From JAPLKX01 sp035530195 (GTDB lineage Bacteria; Hydrogenedentota; Hydrogenedentia; Hydrogenedentales; SLHB01), in contig DATKVG010000216.1 in NCBI GenBank assembly GCA_035530195.1, forward strand, positions 1-38,660: DNA of 38,660 nt, in the 5' to 3' direction. Shown here in pieces: positions 1 to 7,243 of the stretch (its first letter is position 1; every line of letters starts with the position of its first letter). The notes below the pieces were generated by a model, which did not search any database, was not told where the DNA came from, and was given only the letters and a program-made list of their open reading frames with translations. The position numbers and the translations under genes were made by a program.

Positions 1-239
1 GTGTGCCGTATTCGGGCAATGAGTAATTCAAGTTCACTGATTACATCAGGCGAGTGTGCTCCCGTGTTAAGAACGTGCTTTTTAGAAACGACCAGTGAAT
101 ACCCCTCGACCGGAGGGCCCAATCCCGGAATCCACTGGAAATGTTCTGTCTCCGCCAAAAGTGAGTCTTCCAGATCACGCTGGCCACCCGGTTGCCCAAC
201 AATTCGGCAGAATTTACAGCGCGCATCTTCGTCAAACAC
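1..239 (-). CDS. HIT-family-like protein, 3' end cut by window edge
   Basis: This minus-strand frame is open from a GTG at 239 to the window edge (79 codons) and is easy to miss because a shadow frame overlaps it. The product begins VFDEDARCKFCRIV, with a CxxC pair, followed by a segment reading PPVEGYSLVVSKKHV. That pattern (CxFC, then EGxxLVxxKxH) resembles the N-terminal half of HIT-superfamily nucleotide hydrolases or transferases. The catalytic HxHxH triad would lie beyond the window, so activity cannot be judged. A purine-rich stretch (AGGAAGTGGGGGG) precedes the GTG. It starts 45 nt after the stop of the isomerase-like gene and is probably co-transcribed with it. The family call is inference from motif spacing; the open frame and start are seen directly. 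Confidence 0.6.
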   Translation of the reverse strand, partial: MFDEDARCKFCRIVGQPGGQRDLEDSLLAETEHFQWIPGLGPPVEGYSLVVSKKHVLNTGAHSPDVISELELLIARIRH

Positions 240-284
240 TCTGTCCCCCCACTTCCTGCCACGAGATTAAGCAGGCGGCAGACG

Positions 285-1880
285 CTATTTTTGCCCAGAC
301 CTTCTTTTTAGCGCGAACTCAGCCAAAAGCTTTGTTGACCTGTCCCGCACAAATTTTACTTCAGGATTGGATCCGGGATCAATGCCCTTTAGCCTTGAGT
401 AGAAAAATGTTACATCTGCCCATAATTGGCTAATAACGGCAGCGTGGTCCAAAGATGGAAGGCCGTTTACGTTGATTTTGATACATGGCATGCATTCGCT
501 AAACCGTTGAAAGTTAGCCTCAGCAAGCATTTCTTCTTCATCGCCAAACTCGAGTCCTTCGTGCGAGGGATCAATGGGATCAATGTAATGGCTGATCATG
601 GAATTAAGTCTATCCGGTGGCACATCGTTCGCAAAAACAAACATGGCCATTTTAGTCTTGTGGTTTCCAAGAATTCCTTCTATAGTCATGTGAGAGTCTC
701 TTGGCAAGCCCACGTATCTGGAAGCCATGATGTCGTTGCCGCCCTTGTTCACGCCTTCGTTCCAGAACTGCGTGAATTCGTCCACCAACCTCATCAGGTG
801 ATCATTGTTGCACCCGATGTAGATGTGGTTAATGCTATTGCGCAACTGATAAAAGAAAATATATTGAGCCATGACAGCGGGTAATGAATAGCGATCTGAC
901 AGATCGAATGCCGCAATGATCTTCTCAATTGTGCTCCAAAAGCTTCGCGTATTCATGTGGCATACGTGCATGGGGGCAAGCAGTATCGGCGTTTTGTTTC
1001 TTCCAAATCGGCCGGAGACTTCGTCTGGAAGCTCCAGAATCAAATTGCCGTCTCGCTCTCCAATTTCTCGCAGTGGTCCGGAGTTCGCAAATACAATGCG
1101 TTTGGCTTCCCGCGGCGTATATTCATGAATTTTCAGCGTCTCTTCAGTCTTGCCGCTCCGAGAAAACTCCATGAAAAGTGTGTTCTCAATTGTTGCGTCC
1201 GCCGGACAATTGCGAAGCTCTCTTGGTGAGTTCATAACGAGCCAAACGCATCTCTTGTTTGGGGAGAGGTTATTGATGTGGGAAATATAGTGATTATATT
1301 GTTCGTTGGCTCCAATTCCAGAAGTAATGATATACCTGAACTGGCAGTTTGGAAAGCTCTTGGCAACATACTCATCAATGGCGACGGCGGGTCCACTAAT
1401 GAAGTAGTCATGGTATCCAAGAACATCGTGTCTGAAAAGCTTGGCGAAAGGATCAGAATGAATTGTTGCGGTGACTTGGTTGACCAAATCATCAAACGAA
1501 GAAGTCAGGGCTTCTGTAAATCCGACTGGTTCGGTGAGGGACGGCACAAAGCTAATATTGAAAAGATCGGAGATTGGTGAATTGACATTGTGATCTGACA
1601 TGAAAAGCGGTGATTGATTTGCTGCGTCGCACGTGGCACGAGCCTTCAATTTCAGCTGAAATCGTGTTGCAAGGTCTCCGAATCCATGCTGTTGAAGTAG
1701 GGTAAGCGTCTCATCCTGGGTAACGCGCAGGGTTTCTGCAAGATTGGTTATCAGTAGTTCTGGATCAAGCGCGCCACGGAGCGCGTACCATACATTCTTG
1801 TTCGAAATGGACTTGCTGCTTTCTTGCACCAGCGCTTTGACAAAAGCCGTGAAATCAGTTTCTTGCCTCATTGAACTCAT
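285..1880 (-). CDS. Divergent phosphoglucose isomerase-like (SIS-fold) protein
   Basis: The product is about 531 residues. The middle and C-terminal parts follow the phosphoglucose isomerase pattern: a glycine-rich SGIGANEQ loop, the phosphate-binding SRSGKTEET, GRFGRNKTPILLAP, then QFWNEGVNKGG and DSHMTIEGIL, which sit where PGIs have the catalytic Glu and the His/Gln-rich loop. The N-terminal ~110 residues are not recognisable. It probably binds or isomerises a sugar phosphate, but divergence from housekeeping PGI makes the substrate uncertain. Start: a TTG at 1907 directly abuts the upstream stop (TGATTG) but has no Shine-Dalgarno. The ATG at 1880 has AAGGG about 11 nt upstream and is preferred. 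Gene order 59-residue protein, this gene, HIT-like protein suggests one operon from the promoter at 2163-2192. Confidence 0.75.
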   Translation of the reverse strand: MSSMRQETDFTAFVKALVQESSKSISNKNVWYALRGALDPELLITNLAETLRVTQDETLTLLQQHGFGDLATRFQLKLKARATCDAANQSPLFMSDHNVNSPISDLFNISFVPSLTEPVGFTEALTSSFDDLVNQVTATIHSDPFAKLFRHDVLGYHDYFISGPAVAIDEYVAKSFPNCQFRYIITSGIGANEQYNHYISHINNLSPNKRCVWLVMNSPRELRNCPADATIENTLFMEFSRSGKTEETLKIHEYTPREAKRIVFANSGPLREIGERDGNLILELPDEVSGRFGRNKTPILLAPMHVCHMNTRSFWSTIEKIIAAFDLSDRYSLPAVMAQYIFFYQLRNSINHIYIGCNNDHLMRLVDEFTQFWNEGVNKGGNDIMASRYVGLPRDSHMTIEGILGNHKTKMAMFVFANDVPPDRLNSMISHYIDPIDPSHEGLEFGDEEEMLAEANFQRFSECMPCIKINVNGLPSLDHAAVISQLWADVTFFYSRLKGIDPGSNPEVKFVRDRSTKLLAEFALKRRSGQK

Positions 1881-1907
1881 ATTCCGTGCAGCCCTTGTTC
1901 TAAGCAA

Positions 1908-2087
1908 TCATTTAAGTTTAGCAAGCTCATCCTCTGTCTGTGCAATGATCGCGTCAAATTCATCTTCCGTAAGAACTGCCCAGTCCACCCAAAAATCCTC
2001 CGCGGATTCGGCTGTATATGTGGGACGATATCCTTGTAGTATTCTTTGGTGGAGCAACTCCCTTACCCTCTCCCGGTTTCTCTCCAT
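1908..2087 (-). CDS. Small acidic hypothetical protein (59 aa)
   Basis: A short gene starting ATG at 2087, nine bases after a strong AAAGGAG site, and ending TGA at 1908-1910. The product begins MERNRERVRELLHQ and ends EDELAKLK. The N-terminal third is basic and likely helical; the rest is acidic with a DFWVDW segment. There is no signal peptide or membrane segment. It is not recognised as a known family. Its stop directly abuts a possible TTG start of the isomerase-like gene, so the two are likely translated from one message. Its size and position would fit a small partner or regulator of the isomerase-like protein, but nothing in the sequence shows that. Confidence 0.7.
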   Translation of the reverse strand: MERNRERVRELLHQRILQGYRPTYTAESAEDFWVDWAVLTEDEFDAIIAQTEDELAKLK

Positions 2088-2162
2088 TGCAGTCTCCTTT
2101 CTATGGCGTTGACCTGTTCCGCATATGCATTCATGAACACCGTTATGAAGAGTTTACCGTTG

Positions 2163-2192
2163 ATTATGCAGGAGTTTGCTTGACTGTGTCAA
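2163..2192 (-). promoter_or_regulatory. Sigma-70-type promoter with palindromic -35 region
   Basis: On the minus strand a perfect TTGACA (2187-2192) is followed after 18 nt by CATAAT (2163-2168, 5 of 6 to consensus). Transcription would begin near 2156, leaving a ~70-nt leader before the 59-residue gene. The -35 lies in the palindrome TTGAC-ACA-GTCAA (2180-2192), which could be an operator for a repressor. Confidence 0.6.
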
Positions 2193-2390
2193 GGCAGATG
2201 CGCGAGAACTTGAAGTACGGGGTGTACGGTATGACAGATAACAGCTTCCGTTCTTCCGCGGCACGCGTGGCCGCTTACCGCGTACCTTGGGCCAACGCAC
2301 ACGAATCTAGCGCGCGGCAGTATCGGGGAATCGGGCGGGGAAATAGGGAACACTCAGCGATCCTATTTCCGCAGCGCATATCCTTATCTG
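2193..2390. other. Intergenic, no gene recognised
   Basis: Together with 2088-2192 this forms a 303-bp gap between the small gene and the SCP2-like gene. Apart from the promoter at 2163-2192 I see no supported gene. Short open frames here lack ribosome-binding sites and recognisable motifs. Confidence 0.5.
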
Positions 2391-3167
2391 TCACGTGACG
2401 AGTTGGGCGACTTTTAGCATGAGGTCGCCGAGTTGGGCTCCGTATTCTGGGGAGCCGTCGTTGGTGACGAGTCCTGTTTTCATGGCTTGGAGGGTGTCGA
2501 CCTGGTTGGTGAGGACGGGTAGTGCGTTGTCGATGCTGCTGAATTTCATGTGGACGATGGGTTTTCGGCGGGTGTATAGACCTCTGCCGGCTTGTGATTT
2601 TCCGGCTTTGACTCTGAGGTAGCAGGCGATGTCTTCGCCGTCGACGCTCCATTGGTACACGCGTTCGGGTTGTTTGGCGGTCCATTCGACCATATCGGGG
2701 TAGCCGCCTTTGTTGAGCTGGCTGAGTGCCGTTGACACCATGTAGAGGGTCATTTTGACTTTGAGGCGGGCTTGGAGTGGCGTCTTGGGCTTGGCGTTTG
2801 GCATGAGGATCTTGAGGCCCATGAGCAGGCCCATGACTTTCATGAGCAGGCCGACTTTCCACATCCCCTGGATGCGCGGCAACACGGGTTTGCCGGCGAA
2901 CATGGCGTTCATTTTGGCAACCGTGGGGAACCGGAACGCGATGTCGGCTCGCGCGGCGACGCCCTGGCCGACGGTGAACGCGCCGTTGTCGAAATCGAGG
3001 TATGCGCCAACGTCGCCGTCGTGGTCCTTCGCAACAAACTGGACGACGGCGCGGGTGTTGGCGAATTTGGCTCGAGTTTTCGGGTCGTCTTCGATCATGA
3101 CTTTGATGACGGGCAGTACGGCCCGGCAGAAGATCCTCGAGACGAGCAGGTCTTTTTCGGTGGCCAT
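2391..3167 (-). CDS. SCP2 sterol-carrier-like protein
   Basis: The product is 258 residues with no signal peptide. The segment VGAYLDFDNGAFTVGQG, followed by ARADIAFRFPTVAKMNAMFAGK, matches the SCP2-fold pattern: charged/hydrophobic alternation, then a 'lower-level threshold' helix before the hydrophobic pocket. Members bind lipids or other hydrophobic ligands, or act as accessory domains of enzymes. The central MWKVGLLMKVMGLLMGLKIL stretch is strongly hydrophobic and Met/Leu-rich, so it may contact membrane or ligand. The start lies 3 nt after the stop of the transketolase C-terminal subunit, so the genes are translationally linked and this is the last gene of the aminotransferase/transketolase cluster. 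A lipid-like substrate for the pathway is inference only. Confidence 0.7.
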   Translation of the reverse strand: MATEKDLLVSRIFCRAVLPVIKVMIEDDPKTRAKFANTRAVVQFVAKDHDGDVGAYLDFDNGAFTVGQGVAARADIAFRFPTVAKMNAMFAGKPVLPRIQGMWKVGLLMKVMGLLMGLKILMPNAKPKTPLQARLKVKMTLYMVSTALSQLNKGGYPDMVEWTAKQPERVYQWSVDGEDIACYLRVKAGKSQAGRGLYTRRKPIVHMKFSSIDNALPVLTNQVDTLQAMKTGLVTNDGSPEYGAQLGDLMLKVAQLVT

Positions 3168-3170
3168 GGG

Positions 3171-4184
3171 TTAGACCTCGTCTTCCCAGTTTTCGTCGGC
3201 CTCGAAGTCGCGCCCCATGATTTCGCGGACTTTTTCGATGATGCCGTCGGTATCGACTTTGTTGTAGTGGAGGATGTCTTCGGGATATCCGATGATGGTG
3301 TATTCGTCGGGCAATCCGACTTTTTGGAACGCGCATCCTTTCCCGCTCTCGGCGATGACGTCTGCGACGGTGGTGCCGAGCCCGCCGATCACGTTGTGGT
3401 CTTCGAACGTGACGATCCGGCGCGTATCGAGGACGGCTTTGATGATGGCTTCGCGGTCGATCGGTTTGATGGTGTGTACGTTGAGCACGCGGACGCCCAG
3501 TTTGTCGTCTTCTTTGAGGATTTTGGCGGCCTGCACGGCGTGGAGGACGGTTACGCCGGTCGCGATAACGGTCACATCATCGCCGGGATGCATCTCGACG
3601 GCCTTGCCGATCTCGAACCCGTAGTCTTCGGACTCGTATACGCGCGGTTCGAACCCCCTGCCGATCCGGATATAGACGGGCCCGTCGATGTCCATGCAGG
3701 CGCGGACGGCGTTGGCGGTCTCGAGCGCGTCTGCGGGAACGATCACGGTGAGGTTTGCTAACGCCCGGACGATCGAGAGGTCTTCGGTGGCATGGTGTGT
3801 GGTGCCGGCGGGGCCGAACGATGTCCCGCCGTGGGTGGCGATGATCTTGCAGTTGAGGTTCTGGTAGCAGATGTCGGTGCGGAGGAACTCGCACGCCCGC
3901 ATCGACGCGAACGCCGAGAACGTCGAGATGAACGGGATCAGCCCGGCTTTGGCGAGCCCGGCGCCGACCCCCATCATGTTTTGTTCGGCGATCCCGAAGT
4001 TGAAGAACCGGTCGGGAAACTTTTCGCCGAACGCACCGATCTTGGTGGATTGAGCGAGGTCGGCGGACAACCCGACGATGCTTGGATACTTCTCGCCGAG
4101 TTCGCAAAGGACCAGCCCGTAGATCTCGCGCTGGCTGAGTTTGTCCGCATCGTAAACATTCCAGGTAACGCCGCCGCTGCTCAT
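3171..4184 (-). CDS. Transketolase-like, C-terminal subunit
   Basis: The product is 337 residues and corresponds to the pyrimidine-binding and C-terminal domains of transketolase. Visible landmarks are SADLAQSTKIGAF, the FNFGIAEQNMMGVGAGLA segment with the catalytic Glu that activates thiamine diphosphate, THGGTSFGPAGTTHHATEDL, and a C-terminal EDHNVIGGLGTTVAD. The start is the ATG at 4184, overlapping the TGA of the N-terminal subunit gene by four bases (ATGA). The open frame upstream of it is a shadow inside that gene. It should act only as a heteromer with that neighbour, transferring two-carbon ketol units in the cytoplasm. Split transketolases serve the pentose phosphate pathway and special routes such as apiose or sulfoquinovose breakdown, so the substrate is open. 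Confidence 0.93.
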   Translation of the reverse strand: MSSGGVTWNVYDADKLSQREIYGLVLCELGEKYPSIVGLSADLAQSTKIGAFGEKFPDRFFNFGIAEQNMMGVGAGLAKAGLIPFISTFSAFASMRACEFLRTDICYQNLNCKIIATHGGTSFGPAGTTHHATEDLSIVRALANLTVIVPADALETANAVRACMDIDGPVYIRIGRGFEPRVYESEDYGFEIGKAVEMHPGDDVTVIATGVTVLHAVQAAKILKEDDKLGVRVLNVHTIKPIDREAIIKAVLDTRRIVTFEDHNVIGGLGTTVADVIAESGKGCAFQKVGLPDEYTIIGYPEDILHYNKVDTDGIIEKVREIMGRDFEADENWEDEV

Positions 4185-5014
4185 GATGCGTCTCCCAACC
4201 CGCGTTTGGCTTTTTCGACCAGCTCCGCGTTGAGCCCGCCGTAGTGCCACGCCGCCTTGTTTTCCATAAACTCGACGCCCTTGCCTTTGACGGTTTTTGC
4301 GATGATCACGACGGGCTGGCCTTTGTGCTCGTGGGCGATGTCTATCGCCTGGGCGAGTTGGCGGAAATCGTGGCCGTCGACCGGCAATGCTTTCCAGCCG
4401 AACGCGGTCCATTTGTCGACGAACGGTTCGAGTGCCATGATTTTTTCGGTGGGCCCGTCAATCATCAGTCCGTTGCGGTCAACGAACCCGAGCAAGTTAT
4501 CGAGCTTATAATGTGCGGCCGCCATCGCGGCTTCCCAAATCGAGCCTTCGTCGCACTCGCCGTCGCCCATCACGCAGTACGTGCGCCATTCTTTCTTGAG
4601 CAGCCGCGCGCCCAGCCCCAGGCCGACCGCCATCGGCAGCCCGTGGCCCAGCGAGCCGGTCGAGCAATCGACGCCGACGACTTTGTGGCAGTCGAGGTGC
4701 ATACCGAATGCTGACCCGGACTTGTTGAAGTCGCGAAGATCTTCAGGTGGGAAGTAGCCTTTGAGGGCGAGCACGACGGCGTGGCCGACACCGCCGTGGC
4801 CTTTGCTGAGCACGAACCGGTCGCGGTCTTCCCAATGGGGGTTGTGCGGCTGGATGCGGAGGTATTTCCAGTAGAGGATGGTGATGATTTCGACCATGCT
4901 GAGCGCGCCGCCGATGTGGGTGCCGCCCGACCAGCCGGTCACGTCGATGATGTCTTCGCGGACCTTCCTGGCGATCTGTTTGAGTTCCGCGATTTCCTGA
5001 TCTGTAATGGCCAT
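4181..5014 (-). CDS. Transketolase-like, N-terminal (TPP-binding) subunit
   Basis: The product is 277 residues and covers the diphosphate-binding half of transketolase. It shows the substrate/TPP loop GGTHIGGALSMVEI, the FVLSKGHGGVGHAV segment, DCSTGSLGHGLPMAVG, and the thiamine-diphosphate motif GDGECDEGSIWEAAMAA ending in LLGFVDRNGL. Together with the overlapping downstream subunit it makes a complete enzyme. The ATG at 5014 has CAGGAG upstream. The 33 bp covering this initiation region are repeated in degraded form at 5102-5134, on the far side of a palindromic element, so the present leader of this gene is probably the product of a local duplication or insertion. Reading continues from the class III aminotransferase gene upstream. 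Confidence 0.93.
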   Translation of the reverse strand: MAITDQEIAELKQIARKVREDIIDVTGWSGGTHIGGALSMVEIITILYWKYLRIQPHNPHWEDRDRFVLSKGHGGVGHAVVLALKGYFPPEDLRDFNKSGSAFGMHLDCHKVVGVDCSTGSLGHGLPMAVGLGLGARLLKKEWRTYCVMGDGECDEGSIWEAAMAAAHYKLDNLLGFVDRNGLMIDGPTEKIMALEPFVDKWTAFGWKALPVDGHDFRQLAQAIDIAHEHKGQPVVIIAKTVKGKGVEFMENKAAWHYGGLNAELVEKAKRGLGDAS

Positions 5015-5034
5015 GGGTTACTCCTGCCGGTTAC

Positions 5035-5102
5035 GCGAAAAGCGGGGACAGGCTCGCTTTTTCCAAACTGCCGGGAAAAGCGAGCCTGTCCCCGTTTTTC
5101 GC
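5035..5102. repeat. REP-like palindrome, copy 1
   Basis: A nearly perfect 68-bp inverted repeat begins GCGAAAAGCGGGGACAGG, has a central loop around AACTGCCGG, and ends in the reverse complement (CCTGTCCCCGTTTTTCGC). It lies in the 134-bp gap between the aminotransferase and transketolase N genes. Related copies lie at 8827-8892 (opposite orientation) and 30254-30321. It may form a long hairpin in the mRNA and affect expression of the downstream genes; that effect is inference. Confidence 0.85.
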
Positions 5103-5134
5103 TGATCCGTAATCGCCATAAGATGCTCCTGCCG
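5102..5134 (-). repeat. Degraded duplicate of the transketolase start region
   Basis: The 33 bp match 4997-5029 at 27 positions, including the GGCAGGAG ribosome-binding site, an ATG, and codons for MAITDQ. After the sixth codon the frame runs into the palindrome at 5035-5102. It is the broken or copied beginning of the transketolase N gene and could still recruit ribosomes to a decoy start. Confidence 0.75.
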
Positions 5135-5148
5135 ATGTTGGGGCGTTA

Positions 5149-6417
5149 TTAGCCGGCTGCCGGTGCGGCGGTGGTTGTGCCCGCGCCTTTTTTGAGTGCC
5201 TGGAACGCGTCGTCGAGGATGTCGCACGTCCGCTGGATGTCGGCGTCGGTATGAGCGGTGGACATGAACCAGTTGTGGTGCGACGTGAACAGTACGCCGC
5301 GGCGCGTGCACTCGCCGCACAGGCTCTGGTGAAACATGAGGCTTTCATCGCCGGCGGTGCTGAGAAACGGCATCGACGTTGCGCCGGTAATGTTGAACGT
5401 GTGGCCATACCCCCGGGCAATTGCGGCCATGCCGTCGAGCAGTTTTTTGCCCTGGTCGAGCATGATGCGTGGCGCGTCGATCCGTTTCATCTCCTCGAGG
5501 CAGGCCAACGCCGCCGCCATCGGCGCCGCCGAAAACCAGTAGCTGCCGGTTTGAAACACTTTAGCGGCGGCGGATTTCAGGGCGTCGGCGCCGACGAGCG
5601 CGCTGATGGGGTAGCCGTTCGCCAACGCCTTGCAGTACGCGATCAGGTCAGGTTTGAACCCGAAATACTCGTTCGACCCACCCATGTGCAGCCGGAAGCC
5701 GGTGCGGACGTCGTCGATGATGAACACGATCCCTTTGCGGCGCAGCAGGGCTTCCACTTTTTGCCAGTAACCTTCCGCCGGCAGGGCGTTGTCTACGAAC
5801 ACCGGATGATGGTATGGCGTGGCGATAAACCCGGCGACATCGTCGTGGTGCTGGTCGATAGCGCGTTCGAGCGCGGCGTAGTCGTTCCACGGGACACGGA
5901 CGACGTGGGCGACGTCTTCTTCGATCACGCCGGGGTGGCACGGCCCCTGCATCCAGGCGTGTGAGCCGTGGTACCCGCCTTTGATAGCGATGATCTTGCG
6001 CCTACCGGTTGCGGCGCGCGCAATCATGCAGGCGTAGTTGGTGACGTCTGCGCCGTTCTTGGCGAAGAAGGCCCAGTCGGCAATCGGAATCAGGTCGACC
6101 AGGTACTCGGCCAGTTCGACCATTTTGGGCGAGGCCATACTCGCCCCGTCGGCGATGCGGGCCTGGGCCAGGAACGCCTCGTCGACCACGGGGTTTTTGT
6201 AGCCGATCACCATCGGCCCGTAGGCGCACATGTAATCGATAAACTCGTTGCCGTCCACGTCCCAGATGTGGCACCCCTGGGTGCGCGCGGCGAAAAACGG
6301 ATAGGCCGTGATCGGCACGTACGGCGCCGGGCTGAAATGGCCGTACACCCCGCACGGGATCACTTTGGCCGCCCGCGTAAACAACGCCTGCGATTCGCTG
6401 TACTCGTATGTCTTCAT
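5149..6417 (-). CDS. Class III aminotransferase, glutamate-1-semialdehyde aminomutase-like
   Basis: The product is 422 residues, normal for the family. It shows DVDGNEFIDYMCAYGPMVIG near the N-terminus, FFAKNGADVTNYA where family members bind the PLP phosphate, GGYHGSHAWMQ, the PLP pyridine-N aspartate in FIIDDVRTGFR, and the Schiff-base lysine in AYCKALANGYP (Lys263 by codon count). It resembles GSA aminomutase, but many paralogs act on other amino ketones. No other haem genes are nearby, so a role in a dedicated amino-sugar or amino-ketone pathway is more likely than tetrapyrrole synthesis. A CGGAGG site precedes the ATG at 6417. It is the first gene of the minus-strand cluster followed by split transketolase and the SCP2-like gene, and is divergent from the POR operon. 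The C-terminus ends in a low-complexity Thr/Ala tail. Confidence 0.88.
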   Translation of the reverse strand: MKTYEYSESQALFTRAAKVIPCGVYGHFSPAPYVPITAYPFFAARTQGCHIWDVDGNEFIDYMCAYGPMVIGYKNPVVDEAFLAQARIADGASMASPKMVELAEYLVDLIPIADWAFFAKNGADVTNYACMIARAATGRRKIIAIKGGYHGSHAWMQGPCHPGVIEEDVAHVVRVPWNDYAALERAIDQHHDDVAGFIATPYHHPVFVDNALPAEGYWQKVEALLRRKGIVFIIDDVRTGFRLHMGGSNEYFGFKPDLIAYCKALANGYPISALVGADALKSAAAKVFQTGSYWFSAAPMAAALACLEEMKRIDAPRIMLDQGKKLLDGMAAIARGYGHTFNITGATSMPFLSTAGDESLMFHQSLCGECTRRGVLFTSHHNWFMSTAHTDADIQRTCDILDDAFQALKKGAGTTTAAPAAG

Positions 6418-6455
6418 AATGCCTCCGGGTTACCCGCACTCGACTCCGCCTATTC

Positions 6456-6562
6456 AACCACAAAAGGCACAAAAATCACAAGATGATAAGTTCAACATCT
6501 CTATTCATTGTCTCTACACCTGTTGCGCAGAAAATTTTGTGCGTCTTGTGCCTCTTGTGGTT
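6456..6562. repeat. Inverted repeat made of 9-bp units in the divergent intergenic region
   Basis: A 29-bp arm at 6456-6484 (AACCACAAAAGGCACAAAAA...) is mirrored at 6534-6562 with about five mismatches, around a 49-bp AT-rich centre. Each arm is roughly three 9-bp units of the form NNCACAARA. It lies in the 234-bp gap between the divergent aminotransferase and POR genes, so it may affect both transcripts, or be a small nonautonomous element. Confidence 0.75.
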
Positions 6563-6651
6563 AATCTGAACTGTGTTTCTGGACTTTTGGTGGGAAACAG
6601 TGGTATTTTGCGGTTCTAAGGGCTGTGTGGTTGGCAGGACGCTGGATTGAC

Positions 6652-7242
6652 ATGGTTACATCTGGAAACCCAAACGGCATACTTGAGATCCGCTGGCATG
6701 GCCGCGGCGGGCAGGGGGCGATCTCTTCGGCGCAGATTTTGGCGCATGCGGCGCATCTGGCTGGTTTTCAGGGGGTGACATCTGCGCCGACGTTCGGGGC
6801 GGAACGGCGTGGCGCGCCGGTGACGGCGTCGACGCGGCTGTCGCGGGAGCCGTTGCGGGTTTTTTCGCAAATCGAGACGCCCGACATCGTTATCGTGCTC
6901 GATGACTCGCTGCTCGAGTGCGCCGACGCCACGAACGGGCTGAAAAAAGATGGATGGCTACTCATCAACAGCCACCGGACGCCGGCAGCGGTGGGCCTGA
7001 ACGGGCGGTACCGGATTGCGACCGCCGACGCGACCCAGGTGGCGCGCGAATGCGGGCTTGTGGTGGCGGGATCGGTCATCGTCAACACGGCCATGCTGGG
7101 GACCCTGGCGCGGGCAACCGAACTGGTGAGCCTCGACCACCTCGAGCAAGCCATCCGCCACAAGTTCCCGCCCAAACTGGCCGAACGGAATTTCAACGCG
7201 GCCCGAATGACGTTCGAGAGCACCCTCTTGCAGGAGAAGTGA
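6652..7242 (+). CDS. porG: Pyruvate (2-oxoacid):ferredoxin oxidoreductase, gamma subunit
   Basis: The product is about 196 residues, the usual length of the gamma subunit. It begins, after a short lead, with ILEIRWHGRGGQGAISSAQI, the glycine-rich signature of the family, followed by FGAERRGAPVTASTRLS and a DIVIVLDDSLLE strand. The subunit helps bind coenzyme A and hold the alpha/beta core together. The ATG at 6652 is preferred; a GTG at 6625 would add nine residues and neither has a strong ribosome-binding site. It is the first gene of a tight gamma-delta-alpha-beta operon. The upstream 234 bp hold the 9-bp-unit palindrome and should contain the promoter, which I could not identify clearly. 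Confidence 0.92.
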   Translation: MVTSGNPNGILEIRWHGRGGQGAISSAQILAHAAHLAGFQGVTSAPTFGAERRGAPVTASTRLSREPLRVFSQIETPDIVIVLDDSLLECADATNGLKKDGWLLINSHRTPAAVGLNGRYRIATADATQVARECGLVVAGSVIVNTAMLGTLARATELVSLDHLEQAIRHKFPPKLAERNFNAARMTFESTLLQEK

Positions 7243-7243
7243 G

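Noticed and set aside
41..262. 73-residue minus-strand frame
   Set aside because: It overlaps the HIT-like frame. The overlapping GTG-started frame has the CxFC and EGxxLVxxKxH pattern, and this one has no motif.
3640..3670. tRNA T-loop-like GGTTCGAACCCC
   Set aside because: It lies inside the transketolase C-terminal subunit gene and no cloverleaf can be formed around it.
2772..3761. 329-residue plus-strand open frame rich in Asp, Val and Phe
   Set aside because: It is antisense to the SCP2-like and transketolase genes, has no ribosome-binding site or motif, and its composition is that of a shadow frame.
5018..5320. Minus-strand frame reading MAITDQRKTGTG
   Set aside because: It is the duplicated transketolase start running into the palindrome, preceded by the aminotransferase gene in another frame. 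It is reported as a duplicated start, not as a gene.
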